Assembly (NCBI GenBank): GCA_030691265.1
Contig: JAUYET010000014.1
Location: 1-64,000, forward strand
Direction of reading: 5' to 3'
Length of the DNA stretch: 64,000 bases
Origin: Pseudomonadota bacterium
GTDB taxonomy: Bacteria; Pseudomonadota; Gammaproteobacteria; Burkholderiales; Thiobacillaceae
Both the position numbers and the translations under genes were made by a program. Under the pieces are notes generated by a model. The model was given only the letters and a program-made list of their open reading frames with translations. It was not told the DNA's origin and did not search any database. Shown one piece after another: positions 16,481-25,182 of the stretch (its first letter is position 1; each line of letters opens with the position of its first letter).

Positions 16481-17636
16481 GGAGCACATCGCCGCGCGCG
16501 ATGAAATTGGGCATGGCCAGGTTGTTCAGGCGTTGCAGCTCGATGGCGCGCGCGTGATCTCCGTACCATTTATGCGCCAGCAAACGCAGGCAGGCGGGGG
16601 CGTCCGCCACCCGGTCGATCATAGGGGGACGGGCTTCGATTACGGCGCGCGCGGCGGCCTGTATCGCCAACGCGGCAGCGCGCAACGGCTCGACAATGGC
16701 GGCCAGATCGGCCGGTGCGTAGGCCAGCCGCGCGGTCTCGATAGCCTCGTCGATAGCCGCTCTGGCCAGGTTCGAGACGACCTCTATTTCGGCGGGGCTC
16801 ATGGTCGGCGCATCCGCCTCGACACTGAACACATTGGCGGCGCCATCGGCCAGCAGGCCAGCGTAAACCACCGACAGGTGCGAATTAACCGAGGCATCGG
16901 CGGGGAATTTAGGCCGACCGAAACCGAACAAATCGGCCAACCGGGTTAACGCCATGAAACTCTGCCGCACCTCGCCGATGCCCCACGACCTGAGCGATAA
17001 AAACCCGTCTGCGATGCCGACGATATCGCTGGCCCAGGCGCTGGGGTAGGCAATGATATCCAGCCCGGACTGGATGAATCCCTTGACCTTGGCCTGCAGC
17101 TTTGCGGAGAGGGCGTTCATCTTGTCGCGCAACTGTGCCAGCTTGCTTTTCTTTTTCTCGCCCTTGACTGCTTTATCGACCGCATCGGTCGAAGCCGCCC
17201 GCGCCGCATCGGCCAACGGGCCGATTTCGGCAGCCTTCTGGACCGTCAGTTTATGGCTGAAAAACCCGGCATCGGCAACGTGCTCGACGAACTGGACCGA
17301 TATCGTGCAGGCATCCCGGTTATCCGCATCGTGGTGGACTTTGTAGGCGCGCACGCGAACAAACAGGCTGCCCCATATCGGGTGCGATAGATCGCCCTCA
17401 TCGGATCGATCCAGCGCGATCAGCAGATCGCGCAGCCGGAACTCGTAGTCGTCGCCCCAAAGAAAAACCTCCAGGGAGAACTGGCGCGGTCCCCGGCCCA
17501 AATCCTCGAAACTGGCGCCATCCCGGTACGGGTAGGCGTGCGCCGCCAGATCGCGCGTGACATCGTCGTCAGTTGCGCGGCAGTCGAATTGGACGCCCCT
17601 GAACGCGGCGTCCTGGAGGTTATTTTCCCAGGTCAT
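16464..17636 (-). CDS. Tail/DNA circularisation protein, Mu gp43-like
   Basis: The 390-aa protein starts MTWENNLQDAAFRGVQFDCRATDD and has GPRQFSLEVFLWGDDYEFRLRDLLIALDRSDEG, characteristic of the DNA circularisation protein N-terminal domain family of Mu-like phages. It sits between tape measure and hub, consistent with a tail-tip or baseplate role. A palindrome shared with two other phage gene blocks lies 39-61 bp upstream of the start. Confidence 0.85.
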   Translation of the reverse strand: MTWENNLQDAAFRGVQFDCRATDDDVTRDLAAHAYPYRDGASFEDLGRGPRQFSLEVFLWGDDYEFRLRDLLIALDRSDEGDLSHPIWGSLFVRVRAYKVHHDADNRDACTISVQFVEHVADAGFFSHKLTVQKAAEIGPLADAARAASTDAVDKAVKGEKKKSKLAQLRDKMNALSAKLQAKVKGFIQSGLDIIAYPSAWASDIVGIADGFLSLRSWGIGEVRQSFMALTRLADLFGFGRPKFPADASVNSHLSVVYAGLLADGAANVFSVEADAPTMSPAEIEVVSNLARAAIDEAIETARLAYAPADLAAIVEPLRAAALAIQAAARAVIEARPPMIDRVADAPACLRLLAHKWYGDHARAIELQRLNNLAMPNFIARGDVLHAYAN

Positions 17637-17670
17637 GGGACGCCATCCTCCGCGCGCGCGGGAGGGGGGT

Positions 17671-17690
17671 TAAGGCGGAAACGTTTCCGC
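17671..17690. promoter_or_regulatory. Palindrome upstream of gp43-like gene (copy 1 of 3)
   Basis: TAAGGCGGAAACGTTTCCGC contains a perfect 16-bp palindrome (GCGGAAAC/GTTTCCGC). Near-identical copies lie at 28,405 and 36,796. Each is centred about 40-47 bp upstream of a minus-strand start codon, a position that suits an activator or repressor site. No -10/-35 assignment is attempted. Confidence 0.45.
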
Positions 17691-17698
17691 TGGAGCGG

Positions 17699-19591
17699 TT
17701 ATTGACGCCGGCCGTCTTTTGAATTTGTCTCGTTGACGGATTTGGCCACCTCGCGGCCGTCGATCTGGACGCTGATCTTCAGCTTGGCGATCTCCTCGGC
17801 CAGGCGCTTGACCAGGGCGTCTTGTTCGCCCTTTGACTTGACCTGGTCGTAGCCATCGAACAACCAGCCATCCGACCTGGCCATACCTTTTCGCGCCATG
17901 GCCAGATCGCTTTTCAACACATTTAGCTTGCGTTCAAGGTCGGATTTTGGTGCCTGACGACTGTCACCGGAAAGCATCATAGGTGCCACAACAGCAGTCA
18001 ATGCCCCGCCACCAAGTCCGGCTGAAGACATGGCGGCGGTTGTTACGGTAGCCAAGCCCTTGGCCTTACCCAGTGCTGCGCCGGGCTTTTTCAGAAGGTC
18101 GGCCGGGTTGACCTTGCCGGTCAGAATACCGACCAGCCCGGCGGCGCCGGCGATGGCCGCCAGCGCGGTCAGGGCCGTAGCGGCGGCTGTGGCGCCGGCG
18201 GTCAGGTTGGGGTAGGTGCGAGCAAACTCGGTCAGGCCCTCCGTGGCCTTGCCGAGCAGGCCACCGTAGGCATCGAAGCCTTTGCTTTCGGCAAACTGTT
18301 TTTCTGCGGTGAGTTGGCTGGCCTTGTAGCTCTGGGTACCTGAGATCAGATCGAAGTTGCGGCCGGTGGCGCCGGTGGCGCTGGACATCTTGCCCTCCAC
18401 ACCGGCCATGTATTCGCGGTTGTTCATCAGCCCGACCAGGGCCATCAACGCTTGGCGGTCCTGCACCAGTTTTCCGATGGCGCTGCCTTGCAAAATATCG
18501 GCTTGCGCAGCGTAGGTCTCCGCAGTGCCACCCCCCTTGGCCGCTTTTGCGCGCAGGGCCTGGAATTGGGCATCCTTGCCAGAAACCGAATCCACCAGGC
18601 CAATGAATGCGCTGAGGCTGTCCACCCCCTTGCCGCGCGCGGCGGCCAGGGAGCCGGTGAGGTCGATGCCCAGTTTCTTCGCGTCGATTGCCGTATCGCG
18701 GCTATTGATCTTGGCCAGCAAGTTGACCAGGTTGTTTCCGGCTTCATCCTTGGTGCCGGCAGTGATTGCCGCAGCTTGGTTGGCCGAGAGCAGCTTGGCC
18801 AGACCAGACTTTCCGGACAGGCCGGAGAGTTTCGCGGCGGCCATCTGCTGAGGCAGCCAGCGCGCCATATCCTTGAGCTCGAAGCCGCCGGCCTGGCCGG
18901 CCACCAGTGCCATGTCCAGCACGCCGCCGACGTCGCCAGACTTGAGGCCGAACGACTGCATGGAGCGGATGGCGATGTTGGCCAACTGGGTGGGATCGGC
19001 ATTGGCGGCGGTGCCGGCGCGCATCAGCGCCGGCAGCATGGCCCTGGCATCTTTAGTGTTGACGGCGCCGCTGGCGATGAGGGCGTCCAGGGTATCGGCC
19101 GCCGCTTCCCGGGTGCCGCCGCCGTAGCGCACGGCGCCCTGAATGGTGGTATCCAGGGCCTTGGTCCCGGCCTGACGCGCGGCCAGGCTCTGGCCGGCAT
19201 AAGCAGTATTGGCCAGGTTCGCCAGGCGCAGATCGTAATCCATCGCCCGGCCTACGGGCGCGCCCAGGACATACTTTCCAGCCTCGAAAGCGGCCACACC
19301 CTGGCCCCACATCTTCACGCCCTGGGCGGCGGTCTGTCCGGCCTTGTTGACCAACTCCATGGCCCGCTGCATGCGGGTGGCCTGTTTCTCGACTTTATCC
19401 GCGACCTGCTCGACCGATCTGCCCAGGCTGTCCAGGCCCTGGGCAGATTTTTTGGTTGCCTTGCCGAAGGCGGGATCGAGCAGCGCAGCGGTCTCGGACA
19501 GCTTTCTGGTTTCGCGCTCGACCTGCTGAATGGCCTGGGTCATCGGGCCGGACAGCTCGTTCTTGAACAGGAGGCGGAGAGAGAGTTCCAT
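17699..19591 (-). CDS. Tail tape measure protein (Mu gp42-like)
   Basis: The 630-aa protein is the length ruler of the contractile tail and is threaded through the tube. The N-terminus is charged coiled coil (MTQAIQQVERETRKLSETAALLD). A tape-measure core follows with GGGTREAAADTLDALIASGAVN and MRAGTAANADPTQLANIAIRSMQSFG. Near residue 465 there is a hydrophobic Ala/Leu segment (LTAGATAAATALTALAAIAGAAGLVGIL), as expected for a protein that enters the membrane. It follows the frameshifted chaperone gene, the normal order in tailed phages. Confidence 0.92.
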   Translation of the reverse strand: MELSLRLLFKNELSGPMTQAIQQVERETRKLSETAALLDPAFGKATKKSAQGLDSLGRSVEQVADKVEKQATRMQRAMELVNKAGQTAAQGVKMWGQGVAAFEAGKYVLGAPVGRAMDYDLRLANLANTAYAGQSLAARQAGTKALDTTIQGAVRYGGGTREAAADTLDALIASGAVNTKDARAMLPALMRAGTAANADPTQLANIAIRSMQSFGLKSGDVGGVLDMALVAGQAGGFELKDMARWLPQQMAAAKLSGLSGKSGLAKLLSANQAAAITAGTKDEAGNNLVNLLAKINSRDTAIDAKKLGIDLTGSLAAARGKGVDSLSAFIGLVDSVSGKDAQFQALRAKAAKGGGTAETYAAQADILQGSAIGKLVQDRQALMALVGLMNNREYMAGVEGKMSSATGATGRNFDLISGTQSYKASQLTAEKQFAESKGFDAYGGLLGKATEGLTEFARTYPNLTAGATAAATALTALAAIAGAAGLVGILTGKVNPADLLKKPGAALGKAKGLATVTTAAMSSAGLGGGALTAVVAPMMLSGDSRQAPKSDLERKLNVLKSDLAMARKGMARSDGWLFDGYDQVKSKGEQDALVKRLAEEIAKLKISVQIDGREVAKSVNETNSKDGRRQ

Positions 19592-19593
19592 GT

Positions 19594-19832
19594 TTATTCC
19601 CTGGCGGGTTTACGCCGCGTGTTGACGTAGCGTTGACGGACCTTGCCGTCCGCATCCGGCTCGCCGCCGGCGGGGCGCTTGCCGGACAGCTCGCTGAGCA
19701 CGTCCAGGGTGGCGAGCAGTGCCTCTTCGGTCATGGCGCTGGCCTGGTCGGGCGGGATGCCGTTCTTGGCCAGGATGGCCAGCGCCATGGTGTAGGGTTT
19801 TAGCCGGCGCTCGCGGGCAGCAGCTTTTTTTT
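19594..19832 (-). CDS. Tail chaperone -1 frameshift extension (gp41' form)
   Basis: The -1 frame is open from the A-AAA-AAA-G run (19,825-19,832) through KAAARERRLKPYTMALAILAKNGIPPDQ to the stop at 19,594, adding about 78 residues to the short form. An ATG at 19,788 would also give a 64-aa stand-alone product. The pattern of two overlapping genes, a slippery heptamer and the position before the tape measure is the well-known chaperone frameshift of long-tailed phages, so the fusion is more likely than independent translation. Confidence 0.75.
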
Positions 19833-20177
19833 GACGCGATCTGCCGCGTCGGTAAGGGCCTGGTAGTCGGGCTCGGTCAATGCCTTGAGCATGGCCATGG
19901 TGAGTGCGGGCGCCTCTTCTATTTTGATGATTTCGGTCTGGTCGCCTTCAATCTTGGCCGTGATCAGGGGCGGGATTTCGCGCCCGTCGATCTTCACAAC
20001 CTGGCAGCACCAGCGCGCCATGTCCACGTCCATGATGGTGGGATCATCGCCTTGCAGTTCGGCGATGCGCAGAAAATCACCCACCACCACGGGGCGGAGG
20101 GTTAATTCCTTGATTTTTTTCCCACCTATATCCAGGCCGACCGGGAGCTCGAACGTTTCTTGCAGGTCCGCGTACAT
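19800..20177 (-). CDS. Tail assembly chaperone, short form (Mu gp41-like)
   Basis: The 125-aa protein starts MYADLQETFELPVGLDIGGKKIKELTLRPVVVGDFLRIAEL, the E-family tail chaperone pattern. It lies between tail tube and tape measure. Its C-terminus is encoded by GTC-AAA-AAA-AAG (VKKK), which contains a slippery run of eight A. A -1 shift there would extend the protein through the next open frame to 19,594. Confidence 0.85.
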   Translation of the reverse strand: MYADLQETFELPVGLDIGGKKIKELTLRPVVVGDFLRIAELQGDDPTIMDVDMARWCCQVVKIDGREIPPLITAKIEGDQTEIIKIEEAPALTMAMLKALTEPDYQALTDAADRVKKKLLPASAG

Positions 20178-20180
20178 GGC

Positions 20181-20555
20181 TTACTCCTCATACCGGTTGA
20201 GGGCCACCATGCCGAGATCGCGCATGGCTTCACGGTCGACCTGGTACTTGTCACCGACGCTGGTAGTGAAACAGTCCACGTAGCTGACGCGCTTGCCGCC
20301 GGCAGTGGTCGGGTAGATCGTAATCTTCGAGCCTTTTATCGCGCCCCAGTTGAGGTCGCCCGTGGCGGGAATCGGCACGGTGACGCGCAGGGAAAACTCC
20401 TGGATGCCCTGCGCAAATCCGGCGACCTTGCCGGTTTTGTTCATGGTTTTCACCGGTTTTCTTCCGGTGCTGTGCGAGGCATCCACGCTTTCGACCTCGA
20501 TATCTTTGCCATCGATTTCCATCACGATCGCGCCCAAATATTCTTTCAGTGCCAT
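20181..20555 (-). CDS. Tail tube protein (Mu gp40-like)
   Basis: The 124-aa protein starts MALKEYLGAIVMEIDGKDIEVESVDASHSTGRKPVKTMNK, the gpM-type tail tube of Mu-like phages, with VTVPIPATGDLNWGAIKGSKITIYPT in the middle. Hexameric rings stack to form the tube inside the sheath. It follows the sheath gene after about 60 bp, the standard sheath-tube order. Confidence 0.88.
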   Translation of the reverse strand: MALKEYLGAIVMEIDGKDIEVESVDASHSTGRKPVKTMNKTGKVAGFAQGIQEFSLRVTVPIPATGDLNWGAIKGSKITIYPTTAGGKRVSYVDCFTTSVGDKYQVDREAMRDLGMVALNRYEE

Positions 20556-20615
20556 GGTTGGCTCCTTTGTTCAGTCTGTAGGAGGCCCGCTTGCGGACCG
20601 AATGACGGTGACGGG

Positions 20616-22037
20616 TTACAGCAACAGGTCGATGCGGCCGGCGAACACGTGCAGGCCGTTGACCACGTCGGTGGGGATGCGCGCATCGAGGCGGTTGGGG
20701 TCTTGCAGATCCCGCTCGACGATGAGGCCGTCCTGGTTGGCCTCCACCTCCTCGACGATCTCCAGCTCCTCGAGCTTGTAGAGCACGTCGAGCAGCTCGC
20801 CGCGCACCTTGGCGGGCGTGCGGGCGCTGAGTTTGTCGCGCGGGAATCTGAGGCTGATGCGCTCGCGGCAGGCCTTGCGGACATAGTCGAGGGTACGGAT
20901 GGTGGTCAGATCGAGCAGGCTGATATCCGGCACGCTCTGCGGGTCCAGCGTGTAGGTCGTCACGGCCCGGACGATCTGCACCTTGTCGCCGGGGCCGACC
21001 TCGCTCGGAGTGGTGCCGTTGTAGAGCGCGTTTTCCTGCTCGGTGCGACTGAGGCGATTGGCCAGAGGCGGCGCGGTGATGCCGGTCAGCGCCAGGGTGT
21101 TGAGCGGCCGGGCGGGGTCTTCCTCGCTGGCCACCACGGCGCCGTAGGCGGCGGCGACCTCGTAGGCCATGTGGTAGGCGCTGGGCACCAGGATGCCGCT
21201 GATGCGGCCGGAGTTGACACCGCTGGCCAGCGTGGTGGCGTTGGCCAGGCTGCCGGTGTGGCCGTAGATGCCAATGGCGCCGCGCTGCTCCAAGGGGCCG
21301 GAGACGGCGTCCAGGTGAGTGCGCAGGGCGGTGAGGCTGGTGGCGTCGTTCCAGGGGCTGATGACGATGTCATGGCCGCTGGCGAATACCACCGCCAGGC
21401 CGGTGGCCACGGTGGGGTCGGTGGCGCCGCTGGCCATGGCGGTGGCGGCCGCCGTGGCGCCCGCCGCAGTGCTGACCACGCTGGTCTTGATGCCGTTGCC
21501 CTGAGTGCCCTTGTGCTTGGCGGTGAGGGTGACCACGCCGGAGAGCACCGTGGCGGTCACCGGCAGATCCGGCTGCTTGGCGATCTGGGCATTGAGTGCA
21601 GCGGCCACCGCCGTGTTGAGATCGCCGACGGCGATGGCGATCTGCACCTGCTGGCCGCCCACGTTGAGGGTGAGCACGCCGGCCGACGTGGCGGTACCGG
21701 TAAGGGTCACCGTGGAGGTGGCCGCCACACCGGCGCCGGCATCGTCCATCGCCAGCACGGTGAGCGCCAGGTAGGGGTTAGCGATCAGCGCCGCACGCAC
21801 CATCAGGTGGGCCATGGAGCCGCGCCCGAAATAGGTGGCGGCCTCGGCGTCGCTAAACACGTTCACTGGCGTATTGGCAGCCACCGTGCCGGCAGCCAGG
21901 CGCTGGGCCAGGATCAGCGTTTTCTGCAGGTTGCCCGGCAGGGTGCGCACCGCCAGGGCGGTATTGAACTCGAAGTACTTGCCCGGCTTGCGGATGCTGG
22001 CCGGGATGGAACTGAAGCTGATGTTGGGGCTGGCCAT
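20616..22037 (-). CDS. Contractile tail sheath protein (Mu gpL/gp39-like)
   Basis: The 473-aa protein starts MASPNISFSSIPASIRKPGKYFEFNTALAVRTLPG, typical of Mu-like sheath proteins. It contains an Ala/Thr-rich inserted domain (STVTLTGTATSAGVLTLNVGGQQ) and a C-terminal VVNGLHVFAGRIDLLL. The sheath polymerises around the tube and contracts at infection, so this phage has a myovirus tail. Complete length, no break. Confidence 0.93.
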   Translation of the reverse strand: MASPNISFSSIPASIRKPGKYFEFNTALAVRTLPGNLQKTLILAQRLAAGTVAANTPVNVFSDAEAATYFGRGSMAHLMVRAALIANPYLALTVLAMDDAGAGVAATSTVTLTGTATSAGVLTLNVGGQQVQIAIAVGDLNTAVAAALNAQIAKQPDLPVTATVLSGVVTLTAKHKGTQGNGIKTSVVSTAAGATAAATAMASGATDPTVATGLAVVFASGHDIVISPWNDATSLTALRTHLDAVSGPLEQRGAIGIYGHTGSLANATTLASGVNSGRISGILVPSAYHMAYEVAAAYGAVVASEEDPARPLNTLALTGITAPPLANRLSRTEQENALYNGTTPSEVGPGDKVQIVRAVTTYTLDPQSVPDISLLDLTTIRTLDYVRKACRERISLRFPRDKLSARTPAKVRGELLDVLYKLEELEIVEEVEANQDGLIVERDLQDPNRLDARIPTDVVNGLHVFAGRIDLLL

Positions 22038-22070
22038 GTCGGGGGCTCCTGGTGGCGTTAAACGGGCGGG

Positions 22071-22250
22071 TTACTTCTTGGCTTTTACGGGGGCGGCCGA
22101 AGCCTCGACCTCGACCAGGTCGCCATCGGCGAGACGGCGCAGGGTGTAGGCAGATTCCGGCACCTCGACGGCCTCGGCATCGGTGATGTAATCGTGGGGT
22201 TTGTCTTCCATCGGGACTTTCAGGCCGGGTGCGGCTTTGACGCGCAGCAT
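22071..22250 (-). CDS. Small phage protein, Mu gp38-like (DUF2635)
   Basis: A 59-codon frame reads MLRVKAAPGLKVPMEDKPHD, then YITDAEAVEVPESAYTLRRL, and ends in lysines. The MxVKPAPGLxVPxEDxPxxYI pattern is that of the small DUF2635 proteins that precede the sheath gene in Mu-like phages. It sits between the sheath and gp37-like genes with 9-33-bp spacers. Its role in tail assembly is not known. Confidence 0.85.
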   Translation of the reverse strand: MLRVKAAPGLKVPMEDKPHDYITDAEAVEVPESAYTLRRLADGDLVEVEASAAPVKAKK

Positions 22251-22259
22251 GTGTGGCTC

Positions 22260-22871
22260 CTAAACGGACAGGGAGATATTGTCGACGGCATCTTCCAGGC
22301 CGTCGTCGGGGGTGAGGTGGTAATGGATGCCCAGGGCGGTCCACAGCGCATCCGGGTTGAGCGGGTCAAGCGGCTGGGCGGGCAGAGTCAGCACCCAAGC
22401 GGTGTGCCACTCCTGCGCGAACACCGCCATGGCCTGGTTGGCCAGGCGTGTGTTGTAGAGGGTGGTGATCTTGCCGGGGGACAGAGGCTCGATCTCCAGG
22501 CCGCTGGCCGCGAAGTCCTGGCGCAGCAGCAGCGCGCCCACGTCCTGGAGGATGCGATAGGCGCCCACCTCGGTGATTTGGCCGCCGACCTCCAGGCTGT
22601 GGCGGGTGAACTTCTCGCCGCGCGGATTGCGGGCGCCGTGCATCACCGCAAACGTCGCGTCGACGCGGAACCGGGTCTTGCTGGTGCCCACCGGCTTGGG
22701 CCGGGCGGCGCCGGCAAAGGCCACCCACACCGCCGGCATGCGGCGGATGACCTGGTCGAGCTGCTCGTCGAGCTGGCCGGCATAGCTGTCCATCTCCACG
22801 ATCTTGTAGGGCAGCGACGGCCGCGCGGCGGCCAGATGGGCCAGGATGGCGTCTTCGATGGCGGCGATCAC
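22260..22871 (-). CDS. Tail terminator-type protein, Mu gp37-like (DUF1834)
   Basis: The 203-aa protein starts MIAAIEDAILAHLAAARPSLPYKIVEMDSYAGQLDEQL and has KTRFRVDATFAVMHGARNPRGE, matching the gp37/DUF1834 family. It precedes DUF2635 and the sheath as in Mu. The family is believed to act at the tail-head connection. It overlaps the gp36-like gene by 4 bp. Confidence 0.85.
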   Translation of the reverse strand: MIAAIEDAILAHLAAARPSLPYKIVEMDSYAGQLDEQLDQVIRRMPAVWVAFAGAARPKPVGTSKTRFRVDATFAVMHGARNPRGEKFTRHSLEVGGQITEVGAYRILQDVGALLLRQDFAASGLEIEPLSPGKITTLYNTRLANQAMAVFAQEWHTAWVLTLPAQPLDPLNPDALWTALGIHYHLTPDDGLEDAVDNISLSV

Positions 22872-23299
22872 AGGTAATCCCCATCGAGCGTGCCGGCCAC
22901 GAACTTGCGATTTCCGCCGGTGACACGGATGGCGCTGGCTTGGGCCGGCTGGTCGCCGGCCGGGTCCGGCCCCAGGTGGATATTGCCGTCGCGGATCGCC
23001 TCCAGCAGTTTGATGGCGTCCCGGTAGCGGTCGCGCGTCGGGTCGGTCTCAGTCACCCCGGCGCCGGAGAGCTGGTAGCGCACCAGGGTGCCGGCCAGGG
23101 TGACCAGCAGCTTGGGCACATCGGCCAGCGGCAGCGCATAGCGCCGGCCGATATAGCTGTCGATCAGGCTGTCGGCGGCGGCCAGGGCATCGTCCAGCAC
23201 GGCCTGGTCTGGCACGCCATCCATATCGCGGTCGGTGAGCGCGACGACTTCACGGGCGCCGAACTGGGCATTGAGGGTGGTTAGGGTGGCGTAGGTCAT
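22868..23299 (-). CDS. Head-completion type protein, Mu gp36-like (DUF1320)
   Basis: The 143-aa protein has the gp36 pattern MTYATLTTLNAQFGAREVVALTDRD, then AAADSLIDSYIGRRYALPLADVPKLLVTLAGTLVRYQL. The ATG at 23,299 overlaps the previous stop by ATGA and is preferred to a TTG two codons upstream. The family is placed at the portal-tail connector. Confidence 0.88.
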   Translation of the reverse strand: MTYATLTTLNAQFGAREVVALTDRDMDGVPDQAVLDDALAAADSLIDSYIGRRYALPLADVPKLLVTLAGTLVRYQLSGAGVTETDPTRDRYRDAIKLLEAIRDGNIHLGPDPAGDQPAQASAIRVTGGNRKFVAGTLDGDYL

Positions 23300-23547
23300 A
23301 GCCAATACGCCCCCGGCATCTGCGCCCGCTTGAACTCGCCTAGCCAGGCGTAACAGTGCGCGGGTTGCCAGAAAAACAGCGCATCGATGGCGCGATACAG
23401 ACGATCTGAGATCAGCCCTTGCAGATGACAGCGCCAGGCGCGGGCTGACAGCAACTCGTCGGCCATGCCCCAGCCGGCGTTATCGTCGCCGTCGATGCGG
23501 ATCATGCAGTTGGCCGCTTGGTCCAAAGCCATCAGCAATTGCCTCAC
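23296..23547 (-). CDS. Small phage protein of unknown function
   Basis: The 83-aa protein (MRQLLMALDQAANCMIRIDGDDNAGWGMADELLSARAWRCH) resembles proteins I know only as uncharacterised members of phage head-tail regions. GWGMADELLSARAWR suggests a conserved surface. It has ATGA-type overlaps with both neighbours, so it is translated with them. It contains four cysteines but no clear zinc motif. Confidence 0.65.
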   Translation of the reverse strand: MRQLLMALDQAANCMIRIDGDDNAGWGMADELLSARAWRCHLQGLISDRLYRAIDALFFWQPAHCYAWLGEFKRAQMPGAYWL

Positions 23548-23942
23548 GCCAGAATCTCCGCCTTGCGCCCTGCGGTCAGCTTGCCCTTGGCGATCAGGTA
23601 ATCCAGACCGCCTATGGTCTCGGCGGAATCCAGATTGATGCCCTCGCTCGCCGTGGCGATTTTGAGCAACATGACCTGCGCGGTGGCATCCCCTAGACCA
23701 CCGTAGGCCAGGCCGGTGATTCCGGCGAGTTCTGCCCCGGTGAACCGGTCTCTAAACAGGTAGGCGGGAATGCGGCGCTCCATCGGGCCGCCTGGTTGCG
23801 GCGGGTTGGTTGCGGTCAAATCCGCGCCAGTACCACGCGGCACGCACAACATCCCTGGGTTGAGCGCCTGCGCGGTGGCGAGTTCGGCGACGATGATGCC
23901 GTGCCGGGTAAGTCCGTCGAGGGAGAGGATAGCGATGTCCAT
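23544..23942 (-). CDS. Phage protein of unknown function
   Basis: The 132-aa protein starts MDIAILSLDGLTRHGIIVAELATAQALNPGMLCVPRGTGADL. I do not recognise a family. It is coupled by a 4-bp overlap to the next small gene and follows the glycine-rich gene with a 5-bp gap, so it belongs to the head-tail operon. Confidence 0.6.
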   Translation of the reverse strand: MDIAILSLDGLTRHGIIVAELATAQALNPGMLCVPRGTGADLTATNPPQPGGPMERRIPAYLFRDRFTGAELAGITGLAYGGLGDATAQVMLLKIATASEGINLDSAETIGGLDYLIAKGKLTAGRKAEILA

Positions 23943-23947
23943 GGCGA

Positions 23948-24883
23948 TTACTTCTGATAGCGGATGATGATTGCACCGTTAGCACCGTTGCCGCCAGCCC
24001 CGCCTGTCGTGCCGCCCGCGCCACCGCCACCGCCTGCGCCGAACGAGGTAGTTGCGGGTGCTATGCCAGCACCGCCCGGGAGGGCCGCCACTGCACTGCC
24101 ACCGATACCGCCGTGTTTATCCCCGCGCGTAAACAGTGACGGCCCGCCTACTCCGCCGCCGCCGTAGGTGCCGGCACCTAATGGTATGACCACTGGGAAC
24201 CATACTAATGACATCGTAGCCAGCGCCAATGTGCTGACCCCCCCGTTGCTGCCCACATTAGCTGTGCTGACGCCACCGCCCGCGCAGCCTCCGCACGCAA
24301 CCAGCCCACCCCATCCACGCTGTACGTTGAAAAATGTAGGAGACCCACCCCCAGCGCTGCCGCCCGTGCCGCCACTGGCAAGATAAAACGGTGACCCCGC
24401 GCCATTGCCGCCGTTCGCAGCCACGCCCGCTATCGCAGTCAGCCCAGGTTGGGCAAAGCTCTGCCCGCTGCCTGCTGCAAACAGCGAGTTGAGCGTCGTT
24501 CCCGCCGCGTTTTTGAAGATCAACGAAGTGTTGCCGCCACTCGTAGAGGTGGCTAAACCCGCAGCAGCGCCCGTACCCCCAGCGCCGATGCTGATGTCCA
24601 TCGTGGTAGACCCCGGCGGGACTTGCACCAACACGCCGAGATAAAACATGCCGCTATTTCCGCCCCCGCCGCCGCCTGCGTTATTGGCGTGGCTGCCCCC
24701 GCCTGCACCACCACCCCCGCCTGAGCACATATCCAGCATCAGCGAGGTAGCGTTGGCTGGGATAGGGACGCCGGTGGCGGATTCGCTGAAGATGCCGGAT
24801 TCGATGGCCTGGCCAACGGCGTGGGTCAGGGTTTTCCAGCGGCCGGAGGCGGCTTGACTACGCCAGGCGCCGCTCACCGACAC
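23948..24883 (-). CDS. Glycine-rich virion protein, possible adhesin
   Basis: The 311-aa protein has a normal N-terminal region of about 50 residues. The rest is dominated by glycine runs (CSGGGGGAGGG, NNAGGGGGGNSG, AGGGGGAGGTTGGAGG) separated by short hydrophobic strands, ending GAIIIRYQK. Polyglycine-rich repeats ending in xIIIRY occur in phage receptor-binding tips and Gly-rich tail proteins. Its position among head-tail connector genes, far from the fibre genes at 11.6-12.8 kb, is unusual. Function is inferred from composition only. Confidence 0.6.
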   Translation of the reverse strand: MSVSGAWRSQAASGRWKTLTHAVGQAIESGIFSESATGVPIPANATSLMLDMCSGGGGGAGGGSHANNAGGGGGGNSGMFYLGVLVQVPPGSTTMDISIGAGGTGAAAGLATSTSGGNTSLIFKNAAGTTLNSLFAAGSGQSFAQPGLTAIAGVAANGGNGAGSPFYLASGGTGGSAGGGSPTFFNVQRGWGGLVACGGCAGGGVSTANVGSNGGVSTLALATMSLVWFPVVIPLGAGTYGGGGVGGPSLFTRGDKHGGIGGSAVAALPGGAGIAPATTSFGAGGGGGAGGTTGGAGGNGANGAIIIRYQK

Positions 24884-25182
24884 ACCTCGATATAACCGGC
24901 AACACCACCCGACTGTTTAGCCTTGATCGCGTTGATGCGGCCGTCCACCACATCTTCAACCGCGACGGTGACGGAATTGAACAAGGGGGCCACGTACCAG
25001 ATGGCAGTGCCGGCATCGATTTCGGCCAAGGGGCTCAGGGTATAGAGCACGCTGACGGTGCCGCCGCTGCCTGGGTTGACGCGCACGGTGCTGCCGACGG
25101 TAACCTGGATGGGCTCCTGGTAGGCGTTGTCAGCCGGCAGCGTCTGGCGCAGGCTGTGCGTGTACATGTCGTAGGGGATCAT
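24874..25182 (-). CDS. Phage protein of unknown function
   Basis: The 102-aa protein MIPYDMYTHSLRQTLPADNAYQEPIQVTVGSTVRVNPGSGG looks like a small beta-rich protein. Its 3' end overlaps the start of the glycine-rich gene by about 10 bp and its start overlaps the previous stop, so the three genes are coupled. A beta-rich companion next to a glycine-rich gene could be an anchor for it, but I have no direct evidence. Confidence 0.6.
   Translation of the reverse strand: MIPYDMYTHSLRQTLPADNAYQEPIQVTVGSTVRVNPGSGGTVSVLYTLSPLAEIDAGTAIWYVAPLFNSVTVAVEDVVDGRINAIKAKQSGGVAGYIEVCR

Noticed and set aside
20160-22061. 633-codon plus-strand frame
   Set aside because: It is antisense to the tail sheath and tube genes; composition is low-complexity Gly/Ala/His.
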